12,182 nucleotides of DNA from the NCBI GenBank assembly GCA_003452275.1, contig DMIT01000026.1, positions 1-12,182 on the forward strand, in the 5' to 3' direction. Made by a program: the position numbers and the translations under genes. Below, piece after piece: positions 6,487-12,182 of the stretch. The number at the start of each line of letters is the position of its first letter. Position 1 is the stretch's first letter. This DNA comes from Rhodospirillaceae bacterium (lineage in GTDB: Bacteria; Pseudomonadota; Alphaproteobacteria; Micavibrionales; Micavibrionaceae). The notes under the pieces are model-generated. The model was not told where the DNA came from, made no database searches, and saw nothing but the letters and a program-made list of their open reading frames with translations.

Positions 6487-7308
6487 GTGAAAGACCAGAT
6501 TTTGAAGAATAAAGAGAATAAAAACGGCATCGAAATTCATCCTGAATCAGACTTTGCAGGGATGCGTCGCGCGGGGCAATTGGCTGCCGAAGTTCTCGAT
6601 ATGATCACAGAGCATGTTCAGGTCGGCGTCACCACGGACGAATTGAACACGCTTTGCCATGATTACATTACCAAGCATGAGGCGATCCCTGCTCCCCTCA
6701 ATTATCGCGGCTTCCCGAAATCTATTTGTACATCCATCAACCATGTGGTTTGCCACGGCATCCCCGGCCCCAAAAAATTAATGGATGGCGACATCCTGAA
6801 TATTGATGTCACCGTCATTCTGGATGGATGGTACGGCGACACCAGCCGTATGTATGCTGCCGGAAAACCGAATGTAAAGGCGCAACGGCTGATGGATGTG
6901 ACCTATGAATCAATGATGGCGGGCATTGAAGTTGTCAAACCGGGAGCAAGTCTGGGCGACATCGGGCGCGCCATTCAAAAAATTGCCGAAGGGGCGCGTT
7001 TTTCCGTTGTCCGTGATTTCTGTGGTCATGGTCTGGGGCGCACCTTTCATGCCGAGCCGCAGGTTTTGCATTATTACCATCCTGAACTGGACAATATTAT
7101 TCTGGAACCGGGCATGTTCTTTACCATTGAACCGATGATTAACACCGGCACTTATGAAACCAAAGTATTGTCGGATGGATGGACAGCCGTTACGCGTGAC
7201 AAAGGTCTGTCGGCGCAGTTCGAACATTCGCTGGCAGTCACCGAAAGCGGATATGAAATATTCACCCTGTCCCCTAAAGGATTCAACAAACCACCTTATC
7301 ATTCATAA
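6487..7308 (+). CDS. map: Type I methionine aminopeptidase
   Basis: Map removes the initiator methionine from new proteins in the cytosol. The pita-bread fold metallopeptidase is complete. Counting from GTG 6487, the five metal ligands are Asp107 (NIDVTV), Asp118 (YGDTSRM), His181 (CGHGLGR), Glu215 (TIEPM) and Glu246 (QFEHS), and the substrate-binding His90 is in VCHGIPG. The start is uncertain because there is no in-frame ATG. GTG 6487 (273 residues) has GGAAA nine or so bases upstream and is preferred. GTG 6451 would add 12 residues but lacks any Shine-Dalgarno. Either choice leaves a tail in front of the usual family start (near IEIHPESDF), rich in Lys and Asn and probably unstructured. 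hisS follows after 11 bases, so map, hisS and the next gene appear to form one operon. Confidence 0.95.
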   Translation: MKDQILKNKENKNGIEIHPESDFAGMRRAGQLAAEVLDMITEHVQVGVTTDELNTLCHDYITKHEAIPAPLNYRGFPKSICTSINHVVCHGIPGPKKLMDGDILNIDVTVILDGWYGDTSRMYAAGKPNVKAQRLMDVTYESMMAGIEVVKPGASLGDIGRAIQKIAEGARFSVVRDFCGHGLGRTFHAEPQVLHYYHPELDNIILEPGMFFTIEPMINTGTYETKVLSDGWTAVTRDKGLSAQFEHSLAVTESGYEIFTLSPKGFNKPPYHS

Positions 7309-7319
7309 GAGTTTTTAAA

Positions 7320-8636
7320 ATGGCTGACCAAAAAATTTATAAACCTCGCCCCATCACCGGATTCCCTGAATGGCTTCCCGAAGTCCGCCGCGTGGAACAG
7401 CAGTGGATGGATCATATCCGCAAGATATTCGAATCTTACGGTTTTTGTTCTATCGAAACACCGTCAGTCGAGGAAATCGACGTATTGAGCGCCAAAGGCG
7501 AAGTCGATAAAGAGATTTATGTTCTGGAACGCCTGCACAAAGACGAAAACGAAAAGTCGGATGCGCGTCTGGCACTCCATTTTGACCAGACGGTTCCCCT
7601 CGCCCGTTATGTAGCCCAGCATTTCAATGAACTGGATTTTCCGTTCAAACGTTACCAGATGCAGCGCGTCTGGCGTGGAGAACGTCCACAGGCCGGACGT
7701 TTCCGTGAATTTTATCAATGCGATATCGACGTGATCGGCGTTGATAGTGTTCCCATCCATTTTGATGGTGAACTGGCGGCGATCATGGTTGATATTCTGC
7801 GTGGCCTGAATATCGGGCCATTCCAGATGCAAATCAGTAACCGCAAAATCCTCATGGGATTGTGTGAAGGTCTGGGCATTACCGACACTCTGCCTGTCAC
7901 GCGCGCGATTGATAAGATTGAGAAGATCGGCGTGGACGGTACGCGAAAACTACTGGTCGAAGCCAACATCCCCGCCCAGCATATCGAAACGCTCATCAAG
8001 CTGGCGACGATCAAAACGGAAAATGAATCCTTCGTGGAACAAGTTCTGGCCCTTGGCGTATCCAGCCCGACATTGGCAGAGGGAATTGCCGAGCTGGCAT
8101 CCGTCATGGCGCAATTGACCCATATTGAACGCGGTTATGTTGTCGCCGATTTATCCATCGTGCGCGGTCTGGATTATTACACGGGGACAGTTTATGAAAC
8201 CAAGCTTCTTGAAAACCGCGATTTCGGATCAATCTGTTCCGGCGGACGATATGACGATCTTGCAGGCAGTTATATCAACAAGCATTTGCCGGGAGTCGGT
8301 ATTTCTATCGGCCTGTCACGCTTGTTTGATTATATGCGCCTTAACAACAAACTGGGTGATCTGACCCGCAAATCCCCCACTGATATTCTGGTTTGCGTCC
8401 CGTCTGATGAAAAGCGCGTTGAAGCCGCTTCTATCGCCAAAATTCTGCGTGATCGCGGGCTGAATGTCGAACTCTATCATTCGTCACAGAAAATCAAAAA
8501 ACAAATGGAATATGCTGTGCGCAAAGGCATCCCGTTCGTGTGGTTCCCGCCATTCGAAGACAGGAACACGCATGAAGTTAAAAACATGGTGACGGGCGAA
8601 CAATTACCATCCGACCCGCATATCTGGTCAAAATAG
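7320..8636 (+). CDS. hisS: Histidyl-tRNA synthetase
   Basis: This class II synthetase charges tRNA-His. The 438-residue protein has the catalytic core (about 1-340) and a C-terminal anticodon-binding domain (about 353-438). Visible signatures are FDQTVPLARY (88-97), motif 2 (RYQMQRVWRGERPQAGRF, 111-128, then REFYQCDIDVIG), the HisA block RGLDYYTGTVYE (282-293) with its catalytic Arg, GGRYDDL (308-314) and motif 3 (GVGISIGLSRLFDY, 325-338). The REFYQCD and RGLDYYTG wording is closer to the subgroup that includes archaeal and eukaryotic enzymes than to E. coli HisS, but the motif 2 loop GERPQAGR is bacterial. It keeps the Arg and Gln that read the G-1:C73 pair in E. coli. ATG 7320 has AAGAG eight bases upstream, overlapping the map stop. 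The next gene starts nine bases after the stop. Confidence 0.96.
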   Translation: MADQKIYKPRPITGFPEWLPEVRRVEQQWMDHIRKIFESYGFCSIETPSVEEIDVLSAKGEVDKEIYVLERLHKDENEKSDARLALHFDQTVPLARYVAQHFNELDFPFKRYQMQRVWRGERPQAGRFREFYQCDIDVIGVDSVPIHFDGELAAIMVDILRGLNIGPFQMQISNRKILMGLCEGLGITDTLPVTRAIDKIEKIGVDGTRKLLVEANIPAQHIETLIKLATIKTENESFVEQVLALGVSSPTLAEGIAELASVMAQLTHIERGYVVADLSIVRGLDYYTGTVYETKLLENRDFGSICSGGRYDDLAGSYINKHLPGVGISIGLSRLFDYMRLNNKLGDLTRKSPTDILVCVPSDEKRVEAASIAKILRDRGLNVELYHSSQKIKKQMEYAVRKGIPFVWFPPFEDRNTHEVKNMVTGEQLPSDPHIWSK

Positions 8637-8645
8637 GACAAGCGC

Positions 8646-9203
8646 ATGAAAAATTTTCTTCTGTTTTGTTCCACCTTTGCGCTGTCGGCGCAGGTATGGG
8701 CGGCGCCTTATACTTACAGTCCTTATAACTGCGAATTTCAGATCACCTTTCCTGAAAAACCATTCATCGAAAAAAAATGTGAGAAAAATGCCGCCAATTG
8801 CGTCGAAGTCGCGAGTTATACAAAAGCGGTCGGCGTGGATGCATCCACACGTTTCCGCGTAACTTGCAACCCGGTTGCCGCCGGTGAGGTCACGAAATAT
8901 ACCACCGAGATTATCGAAGAGACATTAAACCAGTTGGTCAAGTCCAACAATCTCATTCCTTATAATTCGCAATCATCCGACAAGAACGGGTATAAAAGCG
9001 CATCGACCATCAGCCTGTCCGAACGGGATGGGAAACCATTGATTTATAACGGGCAAATCTGGCTTGGCCAGACATCCATGTTCACGGTCGAAGCAGAAAT
9101 GATCGGCCATCAAAATGACGAAATACAAAAAACATTTGCGTCCATCCTGAAGAGTGCCTATCCCAAAAACCTGAAACCTGCCGAAGAAGCCCCGAAACAA
9201 TAA
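8646..9203 (+). CDS. Small secreted protein of unknown function, probably periplasmic
   Basis: I do not recognise this 185-residue protein. It starts with a clear Sec signal peptide: MKN, a hydrophobic core LLFCSTFALSA, and a V-W-A cleavage motif after residue 19. The mature part (about 166 residues) has four cysteines at 29, 45, 52 and 74, enough for two disulfides, and no lipobox, membrane segment or catalytic motif that I can see. A CEFQITFPEKP stretch (29-39) opens the mature domain. The C-terminus is rich in Lys, Pro and Glu. ATG 8646 has AGGA seven bases upstream, overlapping the hisS stop codon, so translation is probably coupled to hisS. It is the last gene of the map-hisS cluster, with a terminator overlapping its stop. 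Linkage to hisS does not reveal its role. Confidence 0.88.
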   Translation: MKNFLLFCSTFALSAQVWAAPYTYSPYNCEFQITFPEKPFIEKKCEKNAANCVEVASYTKAVGVDASTRFRVTCNPVAAGEVTKYTTEIIEETLNQLVKSNNLIPYNSQSSDKNGYKSASTISLSERDGKPLIYNGQIWLGQTSMFTVEAEMIGHQNDEIQKTFASILKSAYPKNLKPAEEAPKQ

Positions 9204-9239
9204 ACCCCTCCTGATCGCGGGAGAGGTTTATCAGATTTT
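9200..9239 (+). terminator. Intrinsic terminator closing the map-hisS cluster
   Basis: ATAAACC (9200-9206) pairs with GGTTTAT (9225-9231). After one C-A mismatch, CTCC (9208-9211) pairs with GGAG (9220-9223) around an eight-base loop. A T-rich run starts at 9236 (ATTTTATTTTATC). The stem overlaps the TAA stop (9201-9203) of the secreted protein. Read on the minus strand a weaker T-rich stretch (TTTATTGTTT) follows the stem, so it may also help to end the convergent coiled-coil gene. Confidence 0.8.
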
Positions 9240-9255
9240 ATTTTATCTGTTATCC

Positions 9256-12182
9256 CTAATGATCGCGGGAATTGCGTCCGGCAATTTCGCACAATGTTTT
9301 GTACAGCTTGCCGATATCGCTGGTCGAGAAAACGGATGACAACAAATCGCCGTAATCATTGGCCTGCGCCTGTTCCAGCAATTCTTCGTACTGGCGGATA
9401 AAACGCAGGACATAGGTTCTGAATTCCCCGTCATCGATAAATTTACGCTGCGATTTATCCATCGGCATCCGCGGAGCCAGATCAACCAGATGACGCACAT
9501 AGGCCGACACATCACCTTTTTGATAGCTGCGCAAGACACGCACGTCCAATTCACCCTCCATATGGCGCGATACATCCACCGCCAGCGAATAGAGGCTTTC
9601 AATCACGAATTTAGCAGAACTCAGGAAGGTTTCGCGTTCTGTTTTGGACTGCACATCTTTGACGTTCTGCATTTGGGTGGTCAGACCATTGACGGTGTTA
9701 CGTAATGTATTGCCCTGTTCCACAAACCCTGCTACGGCGTCATCCACTGCTTCGATGGTAATGCGGGCCACGCGCCCCAGAACATTTGTGCCTTCTTCCA
9801 ATCGTAGGCCGGCGTTCTCGATGTCATCTATCACCGCATGACTGGACTGTTTCATTTCATTGGCCTTGATGGATAATTTCATGGTTGCCGCAGAAATATG
9901 ATCCACGATATCCGACGAATGGCTGGCAATCAGACTTGCCTGTTCACGCAAACCATCGCTGTAATTACGGGTATGATGAGTGGAGGCTTTCAAATATTCT
10001 TCAATCTCTTTGGTACGAATGGACAACGTATCCCCCGATTTTTGAAGCTCCAGCAAAGAGGACTTTGACGTGCTGACCAATTTATCAGATTCCTGCTGGA
10101 TAATAGCAACGATACGGGCTGCCTTATGCAGAGTTTGTTCACCCAATAAGGACATGCGGTGTCCTTCTTCGGTATATTGGCGGGCAACATCCATAATCCG
10201 CGAGGTGACAATATTTGTTTTTTCATCCAGAACAGAGGTCGTCTGCCCGAATTTTTCCGTTGCCATTTCCAGATCGTCCATAGTCAAGTGCAAGACGTCA
10301 TTTAAATCTTTGGCATAGGTGCCAAGGTTGTTTTGCAGCATCTCGACTTTCATCTGCACGCGGTCACTGACCAGATGCAAATCATCTACACGGCCTTGCA
10401 TACCGGTTTGGATCTGTCCCATCCTGTCTTGCGCTTCCTCGGCAACCTGCTTGATATTCGACAATGTTTGAGTCATATCATCAGTCATGGTCAGGAATAA
10501 TTTAGAGGTTTGCGCAGTTTCAGTGCCAAGGCTCGCGATACGGGTTTCCAGTCTTTCTCCTAAACCCATCAATGTTTCGGTGGTTTTCTCGGTCATAGCA
10601 AAACATTTATCTTGCAAACCATCATAGCAGGAATAAACAGCATCGACTTTTGACAGGATACGGTCGGCTTCAGGCACAATGAAGGCGGACAACTCGGTGA
10701 TCGATTTAATCTGGTCACTGACCCTATCGGCAACCTCGTCATACTTTGAATTCACCGATAAAATAGACGCATTCAATGTCCGTTCATATTCTGTAATTTG
10801 TTCAGATACGAAATTGACTTTCTCGACCAGAGCATCTCCTTTATCAAAGAAAGATAGACCAAGAGATGTCATTTTTTCTTCTGCCGATGAGATAGATGTT
10901 TCGATATTTTCACGCCGTTCTGCCAGAATAGATGTCGCATGTTCTGTTTTGGCATCCATATCTTCAATAAACAGATTCAAGCTTTGGCGTTGAGATATAA
11001 TGGAGTCATTGATATGCTGCGATTTCTCGGTCACCAATATTGTCGCGGCGGACAATCGTTCAACACTTGATTGAATATTTTCATCGATACCCGAGACAAG
11101 GTTTTTCAGCTTGCCAGTTTCCTGCTGCACCTCGACCGTTCGCGCGGCAAGTTTGCTTTCCATGTCCTGCGTATGCACTTCCAGTTGCGAGATAGACGAC
11201 TGGATCAATTGCAACGGTTTATCGGATTGCGTCACCATATTGATGGTTGCGGCATCCAATGATGTCGTGGCTTTATCAAGCATCGCCGACAATTCGGTAC
11301 GACTGTCATCCATCTTTTGCGTGGTGGTGGACAAGCGGGATTGTTGATCTTCAATCTCGGCAATGATTTTGTTCAATTGGTCACGGTTGGCCTTGGCCTC
11401 AGATATCAATGCTTCCAGTTTTTCATCGGCAATTTTCGATGTTTTTTCAATCTGGGTGGATGCATCCACAACCGCCATATCCATCATGTCTTTTGAACGG
11501 CGAACCGCATTGGTAATAGTTTCCGCCCCCGAGAGAGCAAGAGCCAAGGCCTCACCCAGCTTGTTGGTGGCCAGATCGCCGATATTTTGAAGATCATTGG
11601 TGCTATCCAATAACTTATCCGCGGACTCTTTCAATGCCTCGGTACGGTTTTCAAGCTTTTGTTCGATCGCCGTGGTTCTTTCAAAGAAGTTTTCTGCCGT
11701 ATCTTCGACTTTTTGAAGATTATCAGACATGGTGTTTATCATGCCTTCAACCGCGCCATAAATCTGTTCAGCATCGTTCAGGCTGTTTTCCAGACGTGAT
11801 ACGCCACCATGGATGGAATCGGATACGCCTATTAAACGGCTTGCCTGTTCATCCAGATTATGACGGGTATCATCAACCTGTGTTGCGACACCACTGATTT
11901 TAGAGGACAGGTTTTCCACGGCCTCTGCCATTGATGTTTCGATGGTTTTGACGCGTTCCACAGCCCCATCGGACGAAGATTGCAATTTATCAGCACCGGA
12001 TTCAAATATCTGGTTAATTTCCTCGCCCAGCTCGGAAATTTCAGCTGATATATTTTCCCATGTATCAACACCGCGCTGCGCCTTGGTTGAAATATTTTCT
12101 GTCTGCGCTTCGATGGTTTCGGTTAATGACAATAATTCTTCGGCACGTTTGGCAAGCGACTCGCTCAAACGGTCAATATGGA
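9256..12182 (-). CDS. Very long coiled-coil protein with a conserved-looking C-terminal globular domain (5' end outside the window)
   Basis: The frame is open from the right edge to a TAA at 9256-9258, at least 974 codons. TTG 12168 is not a convincing start, because the frame continues upstream in the same style, so the N-terminus is missing. From the edge to about 9634 the protein is nearly all charged and polar heptad-like helix (many Glu, Lys, Asp, Ser, Thr, Gln; regularly spaced Leu, Ile, Val; very few Pro, Trp or Cys), as in a long rod. No membrane segment is visible. The last 125 residues (9259-9633) differ: they hold aromatics and a mixed pattern, from FLSSAKFVIESLYSLAVDV through SYQKGDVSAYVRHLV to FSTSDIGKLYKTL, and look like a compact helical domain. 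It recalls alphaproteobacterial polarity, chemoreceptor-like or TipN-like coiled-coil proteins in general form, but no family is proven. It converges on the hisS cluster. Confidence 0.88.
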   Translation of the reverse strand, partial: HIDRLSESLAKRAEELLSLTETIEAQTENISTKAQRGVDTWENISAEISELGEEINQIFESGADKLQSSSDGAVERVKTIETSMAEAVENLSSKISGVATQVDDTRHNLDEQASRLIGVSDSIHGGVSRLENSLNDAEQIYGAVEGMINTMSDNLQKVEDTAENFFERTTAIEQKLENRTEALKESADKLLDSTNDLQNIGDLATNKLGEALALALSGAETITNAVRRSKDMMDMAVVDASTQIEKTSKIADEKLEALISEAKANRDQLNKIIAEIEDQQSRLSTTTQKMDDSRTELSAMLDKATTSLDAATINMVTQSDKPLQLIQSSISQLEVHTQDMESKLAARTVEVQQETGKLKNLVSGIDENIQSSVERLSAATILVTEKSQHINDSIISQRQSLNLFIEDMDAKTEHATSILAERRENIETSISSAEEKMTSLGLSFFDKGDALVEKVNFVSEQITEYERTLNASILSVNSKYDEVADRVSDQIKSITELSAFIVPEADRILSKVDAVYSCYDGLQDKCFAMTEKTTETLMGLGERLETRIASLGTETAQTSKLFLTMTDDMTQTLSNIKQVAEEAQDRMGQIQTGMQGRVDDLHLVSDRVQMKVEMLQNNLGTYAKDLNDVLHLTMDDLEMATEKFGQTTSVLDEKTNIVTSRIMDVARQYTEEGHRMSLLGEQTLHKAARIVAIIQQESDKLVSTSKSSLLELQKSGDTLSIRTKEIEEYLKASTHHTRNYSDGLREQASLIASHSSDIVDHISAATMKLSIKANEMKQSSHAVIDDIENAGLRLEEGTNVLGRVARITIEAVDDAVAGFVEQGNTLRNTVNGLTTQMQNVKDVQSKTERETFLSSAKFVIESLYSLAVDVSRHMEGELDVRVLRSYQKGDVSAYVRHLVDLAPRMPMDKSQRKFIDDGEFRTYVLRFIRQYEELLEQAQANDYGDLLSSVFSTSDIGKLYKTLCEIAGRNSRDH

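Noticed and set aside
9212..9270. Direct repeat of 11 bases (TGATCGCGGGA at 9212-9222 and 9260-9270)
   Set aside because: One copy is in the terminator loop/stem and the other is in the last codons of the coiled-coil gene. It is short and has no other sign of mobility, so probably chance.
12166..12168. TTG as the true start of the coiled-coil gene
   Set aside because: The frame stays open to the window edge and the coiled-coil style is already established; no ribosome site precedes the TTG.

Overview
The window looks like a piece of a compact, free-living bacterial chromosome of moderate GC content, most likely from an alphaproteobacterium. The main support is a SAM-II-type riboswitch in front of a metA-like gene (this riboswitch class is found mostly in Alphaproteobacteria). 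A class II DAHP synthase, a single-domain CinA-like protein next to map, and the C-terminal domain style of the long coiled-coil protein also fit. I cannot name the genus; an uncultured or deep-branching lineage such as the Micavibrio/Rhodospirillales side of the class is a guess. No mobile element, integrase, CRISPR array or phage gene was seen.

Layout. 1-525 is the 3' end of a cysteine-rich, probably exported protein. It converges on a GNAT acetyltransferase (573-1085, minus) across a shared bidirectional terminator. Just upstream of the acetyltransferase, on the same strand, is tRNA-Thr(GGT) (1126-1200). The AT-rich gap 1201-1473 holds promoter-like elements facing both ways and a SAM-II-type riboswitch, then a divergent MetA homologue (1474-2529) that ends in a hairpin terminator. 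Next come class II DAHP synthase (2596-3987) and glutamine-dependent NAD synthetase nadE (4004-5626). A CinA/MoaB-fold protein (5623-6399, minus) converges on nadE, and the two stop codons overlap. Divergent from it is a tight map - hisS - secreted-protein cluster (6487-9203) closed by a terminator. The rest (9256 to the right edge, minus) is a very long coiled-coil protein with a globular C-terminal domain, whose start lies outside the window.

How the genes fit together. Most are housekeeping genes: methionine, aromatic amino acid and NAD biosynthesis, N-terminal methionine excision and histidine tRNA charging. The riboswitch gives methionine synthesis direct feedback by SAM. NadE and the CinA-like protein may both belong to pyridine-nucleotide metabolism. 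The less ordinary content is the riboswitch architecture (an inserted hairpin, and a pseudoknot arm that can also pair with the Shine-Dalgarno), the divergent MetA, the archaeal/eukaryotic-flavoured histidyl-tRNA synthetase, the cysteine-rich exported protein at the left edge, and the giant coiled-coil protein at the right edge. I did not find a clear multi-gene novel system.
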